Assembly: GCA_026874595.1 (NCBI GenBank)
Contig: CM049306.1
Location: 21,507,019 to 21,571,018 of the forward strand
Length of the DNA: 64,000 nt
DNA from: Sipunculus nudus
Taxonomy: Eukaryota > Annelida > Sipuncula > Golfingiida > Sipunculidae
Reading direction: 5' to 3'
Positions within the stretch are counted from its first letter, which is position 1. Every line of letters begins with the position of its first letter. The notes beneath the pieces were generated by a model. The model was not told where the DNA came from and searched no databases. It saw only the letters and a list, made by a program, of their open reading frames with translations. This document shows, piece by piece, positions 33,688 through 47,460 of this stretch. Made by a program: the position numbers and the translations under genes.

Positions 33688-34240
33688 GCTTTATATAAAA
33701 GTTTCAAGGCAAAACCAACCCAGCACACGGTAACAGTATCTCCTTTTGAGCTGTTTAACACCTTGTTATGGTTCTGCGTGTTAGTTCACACAGTCCACGT
33801 GTGTCTGTTTCAATAAACAAGGTCGCGTGACCTCAGGTCCGATTTAGCGCGACAGATCCCAAACAAAGTGTAGTCCAAACTGGTCCCTTGATATATCTAT
33901 GCTGGATAGACATTGGGCCGAATGTAAATTCATTGTAGAACCTGTCGCAACAGATTTTTTTTACGCCTCAGCGCGGATGACATGGGCAGCACAGTCGTGT
34001 ATTGGGTCCCAGGCCTCAGTCAAAGGTGTTGTGGCCGAGGCGGCGCACGGATTCCAAGCGCAATGTTTATGTAGACGCCTGTGATCGCGCCCGGTCCACT
34101 GCGTATAGGAGTAACCCAAAAGTTCCATGGCTATATTTTGGCAGGAACCAATTGATATCAAAGAGAAGACGCTCTTTTTCATGTTTATTTTGCATGCTTA
34201 ATTAGTGATTAGGCCTCTTTAACAACCCTGTTTTGAAATG
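33688..34240 (+). repeat. Interspersed repeat, family B, copy 2
   Basis: Starts GCTTTATATAAAAGTTTC, matching 7646, and follows the same order of landmarks to ATATTTTGGCAGGAACC and CTCTTTTTCATGTTTATT. It contains ~110 bp absent from copy 1 (around 33870-33980). The opposed frames at 33899-34205 lie within the repeat and have no recognised domain. Confidence 0.65.
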
Positions 34241-37200
34241 ATTCTCAACTATAAAGGCCATATGGTTCTGGACATATATACCAACAACACAGTGTGCAAC
34301 AATAGGTTAGTGAATAATATTCCGAGAAATGGGCCACATTAGTTTCGTTTTCCGTCTTTTTAACAAGCTTAATGAGATTAAGAAGCTTATCTGGTCCGAT
34401 GACGTACAATTCTCAGTCCACCAATGAAGTCAGGGTCATGTTCAGCCTCATTATACAACAACGGGTACACAGTTACAGAATAAACGCTGCAAACGCGACC
34501 GTTCGTACATGGAAAAGTGCAATTACGATCGTCTTTGTAAAGCAAGAGGATATATCATATCAACAGCTTTTACGACGCTGATTACCTGTTATAACAAACA
34601 TGTGACGGGTGTAAGAATGTAATTTTTAACGTATTGCAGCTAACACCCAAGCGCATGCTCGCCTCGGCCGTGTGAAGTTAGTTTTTTCTATTTCTCCTGG
34701 TGATTCACCTCGGTGTACCTGTGGCAGTTCCTGTGACACCTTGCTGCACTGAGAGGGACATTGTTACATAAAGCGAGAAAACGGATGTCAAAGTCAAGAA
34801 AATATTGACTCCTGGTGCAGCTGAGCCGAAAGAGTTGGTTCAAGTTCTCACGCATGGCACGTAGACATTTTGACCCCCGCATAGAAAAATATTTTAAGTA
34901 TAATTTTTTTTGGGTAATTTTTTTACCTCAAGGTTACAGGACTTTTCTTTAAAGAAAATAAAGTAATAAAATTTCGATAAATCTTCTTTTGTTTCTGTTG
35001 TGTTTTTACCTGTTTCAAACAATTCATTATAATCAGCTTGTTCCATGATCATATGAAACTTTTAACGAAAATCTACATAAAAGTTTAAGAAAATTTCAAG
35101 CCCGCAATGATTTATGAAAAGAATACATGAGATTCCTACCTTGTTGACCTTAGAACTATAAAAAAGCAGACGTTCCAATTTCCAATGATATTTCCTTTCA
35201 GCTATATCAACGCATGAAACGGATGATTATTGTTTGTTTGTCCTTATTGATTCGCTCGTATCTATGCATTTCTTTATGTAATTTACTCTCTGTCTTTTAT
35301 TGGGTTATGACAATTTTAAGGGACGGATTCCTCCCAGGAATTAATCATGAGATTTCTAACACGTCATATCGACATGTGCTGGAATTTGAACAAAGGTTTT
35401 CCCGAGTACATTTAATTGTAACATTAAATTACATGGGCTCTTACACTGCATTAAGGTTATAGCCATGAACTTAAGTTACAAAAACACCAATTTTAAGTTA
35501 CATTTAATGCGGAGTTGCTTGTTAATGACGTATGCATAATAATGCAGAATTATTTGTATTTTTTATTTACTCTGTATTTACCCCCCCCACTTCTGATGCT
35601 TTTTTTTCATTATATAGTGCAAGCAGAACTAAAACTAATAAAATAAATAATAATAACTATAACAGAAGCAACAATAATGATAATAGTAATATTAATAATA
35701 ATAAATAATAATTTCTATATCAATAAGATGAAAAAATATATAATAATGATGTAACTATATTGATAACAAGAATAAAAATAATTGAAAACATTACCACTTG
35801 TACTACTGCTACTACTGATACTTCCATAAATGTTAGTAATTATAAAAATAACAATTGTACTTTAACAAAATTATAATTATTAGAAGAGATGAAGCTGCAG
35901 TAACAAATGTCGACAAAACTGACAAAACCTTAGTTTACCCTGAAAGGAATTGTCACCTGTGCGTACTCACCATTAGGGCTTCCCGTCATTTTGAGTTACG
36001 CGGAGTGATTTAAACCTTACGCTTCACCAGTTGAATTGTACAGAAAAAGAGCGTGTTTGCCAGGACTTCTGTCGCCTTGGAACAATCTAGGTAAAGATGC
36101 GGCAGTACGCTTACCAGGGTAATCACTCTGTCAACACACTTTACTCAACACATGACAGCTGAAAACTAGTCCCGCAACTAGACCAGTGCACAAGGGGTTT
36201 TTGGTTAAAATATGATGATATTATTTCTAAATCCTCGCTGGGTTTTAAACAAAAATCTAAAATGCATTATAAAAATTACTTGTAAACATAGTTCAGCAAT
36301 ATGTTTTTTCTCCCTTTCTTAAACGTTAACGTTTGAGATAAAATTTGTAAGATTCTGGAAATTTTGAAAAAGAATACAGAAAATATGCAACAATTCTTGA
36401 GGTTAAGTATATTAATAACACAAGTTTGATATATTTTTTATTGTACTTTCGGTGACAACAAGACCCAGTAGGCACTGATAATTGGGTTGGTAAGCTTGAC
36501 AGCTAGTAAGCCCGTCGTATACTCTCTAATGTCAGAGAGCCGGGATGGCGCTGTAATTGTACCTGCATGAATAAAGATTTCGCATCATTAATACAAGAAA
36601 TTATTTCTTTGGAGAAATTTAGCCAGCAACAGCAACAGTAATACTTCACGGACCGTGTGTTTATATTCTAAAATATACCTAAATTAGAAACAGAATAGTG
36701 CCGAAGAACAAATGTTTATTGATGTCCTGGTATATCAGTCGGACTTTAAGGGACCGTAAAGTGCCACTTCGTTTAATCTAAGGTAAGTGGAACCAGTGAG
36801 ACTTATGGTGAACTAAAACTTATGGAAAGTGCTCTTGAGACCTCAAAAGATCATATACCGTTCAGGCCAAAAAAGGTTGGTTTCTCAGGCAGCGCTCTCA
36901 TCAATTTTGAACCCCGCATCAGTAATTTTTATTTCAGTTGAAATTTACCGATTTTGAGCTCAAGCAGCTCCTAAATTTCTTCCAGTAAATAAAAATAATG
37001 TATGACAAAGGTTCCTTAATATTTTATGCTTTTATCTGCCTCCTTTATTTTTTATGCTTTTATCTGCTTAGCAAAACAATTCTGTTCTACAGGAATATTG
37101 TCCCTTGATTATCATATGCATTTTTTTTTAAAAAAAAAAAGACTATAAAAAAGTTTTAAAAATCACCTGCTCGCACTGGTTTTTAAACACAGTGCCTTAG

Positions 37201-37787
37201 AAACATTTTTTTTTTATTTTTATTTTGTTAAAACATGGAACCGTGGCCACTTAGTGTCATTTTATCTTGAATGAGAATGATACTAATTATACGACCAGAA
37301 ATATACATTAGTACAGAACCTTCTGAAATGCCTTTTTGATTTCAGATCTTCTATGTAAGAGGATAGGATTAATCCCGAGTATTGGAAGACATTAGACCCA
37401 ACCTCTGATATATCAGCGGGATTTCACCATTAAGGCAATAAGGCAGTGATCGAAGGGAGTTCGAACTGAACTAGAAATACCAACGCCTTAACACCCATTG
37501 ACATCTGAAATTAAAAACCTTAAAATCAAAATCATCAAAACATGTCAATGCGAAGGGAAGTGCGTATGTGTTTATGCCCTTATAATCCCTCTCTTAGAAT
37601 ATGTCTTTTTATGAAGTTTATTCACCTTTTGTAACCAAGTCCAATATTTTCTGTTTAAAAAATGTTATTTCAACTTTTTGTTCGCGAAGACAGAATATGT
37701 TGATTTGATCAATTGGAATGAGATCACGCCATGGCTAAAAAATCATGCATGGGCTGATTAAATTATCAGTTTTTAATTCAATTAATC

Positions 37788-37836
<49 letters not shown>

Positions 37837-39430
37837 CATTGTATATATAATTCAATCCTCTTATATCTTTCACGATGTCGCTTGAAGATTTCCATTTTGG
37901 AGTGTACAATGTGATTTTATATACAACAGACTATTAGAACAAAATGTCTTTTGTTAGTTTTATCCAAACCAACACATTTTAAATTTGATAGCACATGCAC
38001 CCTTTTAGTAACCTTGTTTTAGCATGCTGGTTTATGTTTGAAAGTTCCCGTGTAAGGTTACGGAAACGATATCAAATAAAAATAATATGATTATTTTTTG
38101 TGGACGAAACCACTTAAATAAAATTTGATTCGATTACTGTTCATTTTAAAGGCAGATAAATAAAAAGTGTATGCGTACCGCATAAATATTTAAAGGAAAG
38201 GGTTCAAAAATCCTAATAGTAGAGGCGTAAGCTATACTCGCAGAATCAATTTTCGTTTAATAAACAGCTTTTAAGTTCGCTCTTGTGTCTTGACTAATTC
38301 CTTTTCCTAAGCCGTCATAAAAGTTGGAAACATGAGTCTTAAAACTTATATATAACTTTTATCTTATGGCCAAAACTAATTACATATTTTTGTTCAGATA
38401 TTTTTTAACTGAAAGCTCACTGGTAAATCCACAATATTAAATGGGTTACTGACTGAAAATTTATCGTTCAATAAAGTAGAATTTATTGGATTTGTTAACC
38501 CATTAATCGCCAAATCTTAAAATTAAAAGATCTTTGTCTCCGATGTCCCTGGACCCTTGCTCTTCAACTGCTATATAGATAGGCCATCAATTTTGTGTTA
38601 TGTTGCCGTTGAACGTTTGTTTACAACTTGGTACAATTCAAAAGTTTCCTTAATGTATACCCTGAATTGCCTTTAAAACCAGTTTTTATACATGGTTAAA
38701 TTGTCAAACACTAACAGAGGGACGAGAGCACAAAATCATAACATAATATGGTGTAATTTTACATAACTGTCACTCGCGTTTATATTTTAGTTAAACAACC
38801 AGAATGAAATTTCTTTTTTAGGCCAATTTCTGAAAATGTGTTTCAGTCAATTACACTATTTTCTAACAAAAAGCTTTCAAAATTTGCAAATTTATTTCAA
38901 CATATGTCATCTGAAACGTGCTTTTTTTCTTGGGGGATGTCTCAGTATCACTAGATATTTATTTTTAACGTTCTTTATCATCATCAACATCCCTCGGAAC
39001 AAGGAAAATTATACAAATCTTGTGTTTATAACATGAACATCTTCAATATTGCAAGATTCAGTTTTAAATACAGTGTTTCAAGTTTTTCTGACAAAGTACA
39101 TACAGATATTGATTCAACGAAATTCATTTAACAAAGAGAAAGTTAAAATTGCTTGTATTGTTACTTGTTTGTGCATTTACAAAGAAAAATGCATTTGGAC
39201 CATATGAATCGACTTATTCATGCCGAGAGGATACCAACCGAGTATTGTTGAAGACTTTTATATTGTTTACTGCAATTTAACTATATCTCATTCTATCAAT
39301 AATGTATCATCGGAAACAAACTTTAAATATAATAAGAACAACAATGTTATTTATAGGTTAAACTGCATGGTTTGGTCAGATCAACATAATATTTACCAGA
39401 TCCGAATATAATCTAAATATACATACATAC
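34241..39430. other. Non-coding stretch
   Basis: No gene supported. Notable low-complexity items are AT/ATA-rich DNA at 35630-35720 (degenerate AATAAT repeats), a C-run at 35581, a T-run/A-run pair near 37122-37140, and the (CT)n(TA)n tract listed separately. Frames at 34372, 34688, 35214 and 38836 are short and unrecognised. Confidence 0.4.
37788..37850. repeat. (CT)n(TA)n compound microsatellite
   Basis: About 12 CT repeats pass directly into about 12 TA repeats, then a short TATATA echo. Confidence 0.95.
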
Positions 39431-39431
<1 letters not shown>

Positions 39432-39472
<41 letters not shown>

Positions 39473-39503
39473 ATGAAGAATCACGCATCCACGAGTACAC
39501 ATT

Positions 39504-39535
<32 letters not shown>

Positions 39536-39536
39536 C
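39432..39536. repeat. (TA)n tracts beyond the LINE 3' end
   Basis: Two TA tracts (39432-39470 and ~39503-39536) separated by ~30 bp. They lie just beyond the 3' end of the minus-strand LINE, so the LINE tail may have ended in, or inserted into, simple repeat DNA. Confidence 0.9.
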
Positions 39537-39577
39537 ATACACCATACACACATACATGCACATGTACATTCTCTTAC

Positions 39578-41079
39578 CTACATATTTATACCCATTTCAA
39601 AATTATCTAAAAATACTTCACTCTTTAAAAACATGGAGTAGGTTACCCCACTTTTGTTTATGAATATACAATTTGTTATTATTTTCAGCCACTCTTCTTT
39701 CCAACCTTTCCGATTTCTTAACATGTGATATATATATGCAATAAAAGATGGAATGTTACCCGATTCTCTATTTTTTAAAATTACATATTTTTGTAGCAAT
39801 AATATGAAATCTGTTATACGTTTATTGACATTGTCTTTGTTACATCCTATTATAAGGTTATTTATAAGGAGCGGAGTCAGCGCAGGCATGTTATTCCAGC
39901 GTATTCTGCCCACTGACTAATTTGTCTATAAAATTATTTAGCTGTGCAGCAGTCACAGAATAAATGCACGACTGTTTCTGTTTCTTTCTTGCAATATGAA
40001 CACATATTGCTGTCAGTTATTTTCCAACTGTATAGCTTTACATTCACGGACAATATATTAAGGATAATTCTAAACTGAAATTGCCTCAAAAAAATTTCCA
40101 AAGTGGTATTTTATATATGTTCAATTGCATCTTTCCAGGAAAATACCCGAGTTAAGCTTTCCTCTAGTTTAATTCTATTAGCAGGCTCATTTGTTAATTC
40201 CCTTATAACCATATTATACACCTTACGGTCATTGACTTTTCTCAAGTCTAGAACTTGATTATTTAGTAATAAATAAAAAGTGTCTTTTATGTGACTATCA
40301 TTCATATTCTCTGATTTTAGAATTAATTTCCACTCCTTTGGTACTGCTTGCTGAATACCAGATAATCAGGTATTTTTTGTAGAGTTAACTTTAAGGGTGA
40401 GATATTTCCGAAAAATTCTTAGAATCTCCATTCGGTTCGTATAAATCATGAATAAATTTAAATCCAATGTCATAAAAAAATCCAGAGTATACTGATTTAC
40501 CTGCTATTTTGACAAATTTGTTATTCCAAATGAGTTGTAATAAGATTTGTTGTGCATTCACAGGCCAAAATGTAGCAATTTTATAACAATTTTTTTAAAA
40601 CAATGTGAATAATATTTAGATATTTTTCTTTTCATATTAAAAAAAAATGTAATTTGGCATTCAGTTTTTCTACACCGCCAACATTTCTTAGATACATATT
40701 AGGTAGGTCAACGCATTTTGCATTTGATAACGTTTTCATTTAAATCATCCACATAATTCTTTGGCGTTTTCAATATGGCATGAATGTCTTGCATATTAAT
40801 AACGCCATTTTCTTTTTCACTTACAAGTACCCCAAATTTAATCTTTGGTTTTCGTCCAAACCATATAAAATTTACCATTATATTTTTATCTTTCTTGATA
40901 AATTCTGGAGTTGGAGTTATAATATTCATAACATATACTAATTTTGAGATGCCCGTGGTTTTTATAACTGTATATCTTACAAATACTATTGAAGTTCGCG
41001 ATTGCCACATATTAAAAGCAATTTTTATCTTGTCGTAGACTTTATCGAAATTGAGTTTTTGAGAGAGAGTTTCATTATA
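39578..41079 (-). pseudogene. LINE C-terminal region with CCHC knuckle (broken)
   Basis: Open pieces at 40708-41115 (IKIAFNMWQSR; NFIWFGRKPKIKF), 40111-40305 and 39578-39913 represent the region after the RT. Between the last two, ~39945-40010 reads CSYCKKETETVVHLFC (Cys-Cys-His-Cys spacing), the zinc-knuckle of L1-type ORF2 proteins. The final piece (…GWKEEWLKIITNCIF…) ends at a stop at 39578, the likely original C terminus. Interrupted by frameshifts. Confidence 0.75.
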
Positions 41080-42084
41080 TGTAAACCATATTCCTTGGAT
41101 CTTTATCGCGTCCATGTAAATTCACCCATTTCATGTCTCTTAACGATAAAGCTGTAGGAATTGACTTTTCCCTACCTAGCCATGCCGCTTCATATTTATT
41201 ATAATTGATTTCTACTGATGATACCTGTGCAAATTTATCTAATATTTTTTTTACTTCAGTCATTGTCAACGTCTCTTAAAAAGAATGTAGTATCATCTGC
41301 AAATAGACGTTGTTTTATTTCTGTATTACCTATCAATATTTCTTTCACTTTACTTGTTTGTCGCACCTTTATTGCCATTAATATTTATTATTTATTAATA
41401 ACTAATAAAAATAAGTTTGGTGCAATAGGGTCACCTTGTCTTGTGCCTTTTCCATTTTTAAATAACCAATAGTAAAATCATTTTCATTACACAGCTCTCT
41501 CACCAATTATGTATTATCTTTATCCATCTTATGAAATGATTTCCAAACCCAAATTTCTCGAGTCCAGAAAACAGGAATACATGATCTATCGTGTCAAAAG
41601 CAGGGGCAAAATCGACCGCAAACATTACAGCATTACAAGCTTCTAAATAACAGTAATCTATTATATCATTTATTTGACGAATTGTATCTGATATTCTTTG
41701 TCTTTTATAAAGGCAGTTTGATCCTCATCTATTATTTTGGTAGGTTGTTTTGTAATCGTTTTACTAACGTTTGCTTAATATCTTTGCATCCACATTAACT
41801 AAGATGATTGGCCTCCCTGAAGTTAACCGGCGATTATCATTTCCTGGTTTTTCAATAAGCGTGATTACCGCTTGTCTTTGACTTGGCGACAAGGAATCAA
41901 CAGCGAAACTTCTGTTAAAGGAATGTTCAAGGTCATCACCAATTAAATCGAAAAAAGTAATATATAATTCTTTTGGTAGTCCGTCGTTGCCAGGAGTTTT
42001 ATTGTCCTTCATTTCCTTTAAGCTATTTAAAATTTCTTTTTTGCTTATTAATCCCTCACAAGCATTTAATTCTTGTTCTGACAA
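41080..42084 (-). pseudogene. LINE reverse transcriptase domain (broken)
   Basis: Opens with a 106-codon frame (41764-42084) containing KEMKDNKTPGNDGLPKELY and LSPSQRQAVITLIEKPG, typical of the RT N-terminal blocks. Then EDQTAFIKD (frameshift after it), VDFAPAFDTIDH (motif A, 41596-41616), GTRQGDPIAPNLF (motif B, ~41427-41447) and RLFADDTTFF (motif C, FADD at 41292-41303). The catalytic aspartates are still present, but the chain is split by frameshifts and stops between motifs. It is followed by a thumb-like stretch (EVKKILDKFAQVSSVEINYNK). Confidence 0.85.
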
Positions 42085-42679
42085 AATGGGTAAGTTTAAT
42101 TGTGAAATTAAATCTACACAATCGCTCTTTTTAATAGCATTTACATTCTTAAATTTATATTTAAAAAAAATTTAATTTCATCCATAATTTTTTTCTCGTT
42201 TACTTCTTCTTTATCATTTATAATCAATTTTCTCAGAGTAGATTTCTTCTTATTCTTGACCATAGTGCCAAAAAAATATTTAGAACTTCACTCTCATTGT
42301 TCTAAAAATTCGACTCTGGATCTAACAATTAATCCCCCAGTGTATTTGTCATAATATTCTTCGATTTCTTGACAAATGGTGGTATAGTTTTTAATAGTTT
42401 ATTTTATCAGAAGCTGATAAGTTCATTTCTGCGTCTTGTAATTTATTTTCTTAAATATATAGCCTCCATTTTTCTCTCCTCCGCTTCATCTTTCAGAAAC
42501 TAATAGAAAATTGATTTATTTTTAATTTTAAATAATCCCACCACGCATTTTCATCAAAATTGCACCTTTCAGTTCTCTGTAATAATTTAATGTGATCTCT
42601 TAAACCTGTAACATAATCTGTGTCTTTCAGTAAGGATTCGTTTTACTTCCAATGTGATGGGCCATAAAATGCTTTTTGA

Positions 42680-43446
42680 GTATTGCAGAAATCGGAAATA
42701 ACGGTAGAGTGAACAGTAAATATTGCAGGCCTAATGTTAACATCGGTCACATTTGCATTGAAACAGGTGAAACGAAAATACAATCCAGCCTTCGTTGTCT
42801 GGGGGGATTTGTTGACCTCCATGTATATCTACGAGCATCCGGGTTTCTTACTCTAAACAGGTCAATTAAATCAGTACTGCGTGTAAGATAAGTAACACGT
42901 TGGATCGATTTCGTCTTAGGAGTCTACGTATCACCATCTGTGTCGAGATGTGAAAGACATACATTAAAATCACTACCCCAGACAATTTGTGTTTCCGGAT
43001 ATATTTGTATGTTTGTTAATATTTCCAAGATATTATCATAAAATATTACCTGTTGTATTTCGGTGTTAGGGGCATAGGTATATAAAGCAACGTCCTTCTC
43101 CCTTGAACTAATGCTTGTACGATAATAAAACGTCCGTCTTTAACCACATTTTAAAAAAATCCTGAAATTCTAAATCTCGACCTACAAGTAACAATACACC
43201 TCTTGCCTGATTTGTTCCATGAGAAAAATATGAATGTCCAGACCAATCTTGTAACCATTCTGATTGATTCCACAGTATCTGTACAGTAGGCTTCCTGCAG
43301 AAAAATTACACTTTTTGCTCCTCTGTTGTTCAACAACCAATTATAGATATCTAGCCTTTTCTTTTTCTTCTAATTTCTTTTACATTAAGTGTGATAACTG
43401 AGAAATCCGATGTACAGAAAACGCTTAACATTGTAGATTGTCAATG
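42680..43446 (-). pseudogene. LINE endonuclease domain (broken)
   Basis: Readable fragments in different frames: ITLNVKEIRRK near the start, IFLQEAYC (the catalytic Glu block; also LLNNRGAKS just before), HGTNQARGVLLLVGRDLEF, then IVWGSDFNVCLSHLDTDGD (the GDFN-type block, 42962-42982), a DLIDLFRVRNPDARRYTWRS block, RRLDCIFVS and a final HST...ISD resembling the catalytic SDH. Several frameshifts and at least one TAG (after DTDGDT) break it. It would nick target DNA to prime reverse transcription in an active element. Confidence 0.8.
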
Positions 43447-46400
43447 TCTGCAAATTGCTCAATACAGGCCAAGCACTAATACGCAAAAAATACATGAATA
43501 TCCATATAAGACATATATATATAATTAATATACATCTAAGGTGTATATTCATACCCAGTGTACCTATCTCCCTATTACTAAGTCCAAGGGAACAAGTGGT
43601 TAGCGTACTTTTTCAGAGTACTTTGTTATTTTGATATCTATTACTAACAGAATACAAGATACATAAGAAAGCACGTGACATAATTCTATAATATACATAA
43701 ATGTGAATGTAAGAGCATGTGACGCTTTTAGAAAAGAGAACAAAGACATCAGAGTCTTTAATAGGCAAAATGATGTGTAAACAATTATAGTAATTAGAAC
43801 AAAATCACTGAAGTGAGACTTGAATAAAAAAATAAACATTGCCGAGAATTGAAAATATATAATTTGAGATGGGTTAGATTTTTTTATTATAACATGGAAG
43901 ATCGGCTCCTTTTGTTATGGTATGTTCTACGTATCACCAAGAGTTTTTTTTTGCAGCATTCAACATATATACATATTCTTTATACATTCCATAGTTAAAA
44001 TTTCTTTTCTAGTGTATACACATCTGCTATTAATGAATAATATCAATTAGTCAAAGGATAATTATACAAAATAAAAAACCCACTTGCTCAAGTACTTTGT
44101 GTGTAAAATAAAATTTGTACTAGCAGACACTTTAAATTATTTTCTTTGAAATAATTAAAAAAGCTTCTTTAGTGTATACTTTCATAATCATAAATAAATA
44201 ACGGACGGTCATGTTCTTATTGCTCTTTTTTCTTGATTAATTTCTTGGTAAAACGCTATTACAGGTCAATTTCCTGGGAGAAATCCGAGATTATTCAAAT
44301 TAACATTTGAGAAAGGAACTACGACAAATAAAAAATCTGGTTTTAACACTGTTTTTTGATTACGTTTCAAGGTGTTACATACATCGTATTTCGTTAAATT
44401 GATTGTTTTGCTTTACATTTTTAAAATCTTCCAAACAAAAACATAAAGCATTATTTATATATAGCAGAATGGGGAATATTCTGAGGATTCAAAATGTTTA
44501 TATATCATTGGGGCATATATTTATTTTCATACAAATTTTAAAGAGCTAAATTGAATGCAGTGCTTTAGGGTTAAGCTCAGAGGGCATGATTTATATGAAG
44601 TTAAATTAACATGAGTTCCCAAGGTCTAAATTTTTGTCGTTACATATACATCGGGAGTGTTAGATTACAGTTAATTAGTTCAGATCCGGTTTTTATTCTA
44701 CTTGGTTATACCACGGACTTACAAAAAAAAACGGCACGTGCACATTATGGCCAGGTTTACATTTCGCGATTTGCACATATTTAGTGACGTGATTTGCGAG
44801 GATTCCATATACACGATCTCAACGCCCAGTAACAGAGTATATACAGTTTAGTGTATATATAATATTATACAAAATATTTAATATGTAAATTTATTTCAAT
44901 ATTGAAATATATTGACAGCAATCAGAAATTTTACAGAGTTCTCATATCTCAGCATAATACTATTAAGCACGGAATATATTGACACGGTTTTAACAACTAC
45001 CTTGAGGTACTTCAGCTTAATCCTTCACGTTCACAACTTTAATGTGGTTTAAACTTTGCATAAAGACGTCGCTTACACAAATCATCTGAAACTATCATAA
45101 TATGGTTAAGGAAGACCTTATTAGCAAATCATAAAAAAGCATATAAATTAGGGACTCAATTAATCCAAAAATATTAAGGACTGCATACAGACATTCTGGG
45201 GTGCCGCATACTAATAATCATTGGTCAAAATTTAACCTCTGTTTGACTTAAGGTATGCTTGGACGTAAAGTGTTCTTATCCTATGTGAGAAAATGCGATG
45301 TCTTTGTTAGAACAATTACAGTTGTTAAAAAATTAAGCTGTCATGTATGATAATACCATGGAGGTTCAGCTGGTCGTTATTAATTAAAGATTATATGCGT
45401 TTTACAATAGTGGCTATGCCAGTCGCATATGAAAATTGTATTAACTAAGGGGTGGTAATATATGATGTATTCAAAAGTTTTAATTCGAAAATTTGAAAAT
45501 ATCATACAATACATATTGAAATAAATATGACAAAATATATCTTGCAGGGAGCTTACATGGCCTGATGTTTGTTTAACGGAATAACATGCGGGATTAGACA
45601 TGTATGTTTATGGTATTTTTACACCCAACAAGTCGCAGTGATCACTTGGCGAGTGCATAATTTTATGGCTGTCATTGAAGTTCCTCTAAGTAGTCCTAAA
45701 GTGTTCACATATTTCATCAGAATACCCTGACAAAAATAATAGACTAGGTTTTATAACTACGCTACCTTCATTAATGAATTATTATTATTAACAAAACGTT
45801 ACTTTACGTGCCCTCCGAATCGCTCTCAATTCTTGAAATGTCCGTGTTATTTGAAGCACGATCTTGTTTATCAGATCTCGTGGAAATTAATTTCCCTTTT
45901 GTTTTCCAGATTAATGACAGTCATTCTAGATCTTCAAACATTAATGGTAATGGGTTATCATCTTAATAACTTGTCATATTTTATTGATGTCAACTTAAAC
46001 TTTCTGTCACTGAATCGGGTCACTGTTTTCAATGAACTTGAAATTATATTTAAACTAGCTGCTCCCGTGGAAAATCCACGGCTCTATCTGATGCATATTT
46101 TTGTAATGGGCTGAAAGGAAATAAAGGACGCATATATTAATCCTCAGGTTTTTGCAGGAACTTTTGTCATGTATTTCATTTATAGGATATAAAGATTACT
46201 TCTGCTAGAAATCTACAGGAACACCCTCCCCTCCCCAAAACATCAACATCGAAAGAAAAATTGTTCTATCCGATAAATCACAAAAGAATAATTTTTTTTC
46301 CTGATAAACAACATAGGTTCGACAGCTTCATTGCTTGCGAAATATCGTAGATATAACGATTGTATAAATAAGCATTCTACCGTGAAATTATGTGAAAGAT

Positions 46401-46799
46401 GCTTTGTATTAGTTGAAGCTCAGGCGACATCGTGAAACACGATGTTTATTCAGTGTAGTCAGTTGAGGGTATACCCTAAGGCATGTTAACAGACACATGC
46501 GTTATTTGTATAAACATGCATACGTCGTTGAAGTCTCTTGCACGCAAAACGTATAGCTGCCAATGAACAAAAGATAGGCCCAGAAAAATATATTCCAACA
46601 GAATTAAGTTTTGGTTTAAGTACTGTAAATTGTCATGGAATAAACACGTCTGATGCAAAATTGACAACTCTCCCAGATAAAAATAAAGCAGTTTGACATA
46701 TTTCGATAAAAGCATATAGCAAAGAAACCACATCAGGCTTGGTTCGTTGCATTGTCTTTCAGCAAATCATCGCTGAATGTAATATACAGATTTTGATGA
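43447..46799. other. AT-rich non-coding stretch
   Basis: No gene, ORF1 or other element could be supported upstream of the LINE. Near 46055-46080, AACTAGCTGCTCCCGTGG and a short complementary CCACGG form a small hairpin that may mark the end of another repeat. Frames of 73-93 codons (43600, 45380, 45833, 46476) have no recognised domain. Confidence 0.4.
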
Positions 46800-47460
46800 A
46801 AATTTGAGAGGGATAGAGTAAAACTGCATCCGTACCCCATTACATTTTTGGAGGTAATCGGAATAACCATAATATATATTTTTTTCTTAAGTGCCATAAT
46901 CACATTTCCACAAAGGAATAATTATAAGGGGCTATTTTTTGTCCCCGGGTAGAAGCCGCCCATTCGTATGCAGTTGTTCGGCCACGACAATGTTTTACAT
47001 GAAACGTGCACGTTTGAACGAACGACTGATTAGTAGATTCTGGCTGAGGTCTCAAAGTCCCCAAGAGACTGAGGACTTTTAGAAGTGTGTGCAATCCCCC
47101 CCCCCCCCCCCCGGGGCTTCCTTTTGAAAAAAAAAATCTTTTTTTTCAAACAACCCATAATTCGGCCGAACTATTTAAAGAATGGTTATCATGGGAATAT
47201 AAATGTATAAAAATCAACATACCTGTAAACTAATAAAACGCTGATCGTGTAAAGGGTCTCAGCTCCGTGTGTCCACTCAACGGAATTGTGCTCCCTATTA
47301 AAAGATTCATGTTGACATGTGTTCCGCGCTTGAGTTTAAAATCTTTACTCCCTTTTGACAGAGTGAAATTCCCTAACAGGCGATTTCATGGAAATAGGAT
47401 TCAGTAGGGATTACAGGTCGCCTGCTGAAAAAGCGTGACAGGCGAAAAATGTTTTGCTGA
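46800..47460 (+). repeat. Diverged tandem repeat, unit 1
   Basis: Shares with the next unit, in order: TTTTGGAGGTAAT, ATAATATATATTTT, TTTGTCCCC.GGTAGAAGCC (GTGTGGAAGCC in unit 2), ATGAAA.G, GACTGAT, AATCTTTACT (AACCTTTACT), GGGATTA and TCGCCTGCTGAAAAAGCGT. It carries an 18-base C-run (47095-47112) absent from unit 2. Confidence 0.6.

Larger units (their letters stand above)
39578..43446 (-). mobile_element. L1/Tx1-like LINE, ORF2 remnant
   Basis: A minus-strand non-LTR retrotransposon ORF2 is readable in order, through many frameshifts and stops: apurinic-type endonuclease, reverse transcriptase, a CCHC knuckle and a C-terminal region. At ~3.9 kb it is close to full ORF2 length. It begins near the endonuclease start (SVITLNVKEIRRK) and no ORF1 or 5' UTR was recognised, so it is 5'-truncated or has lost ORF1. 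The combination of endonuclease, a GTRQGDPIAPNLF block and a C-terminal CxxC-H-C motif fits the L1/Tx1 group. The exact clade is uncertain. It cannot make a working protein. Details are in the three sub-entries. Confidence 0.85.
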
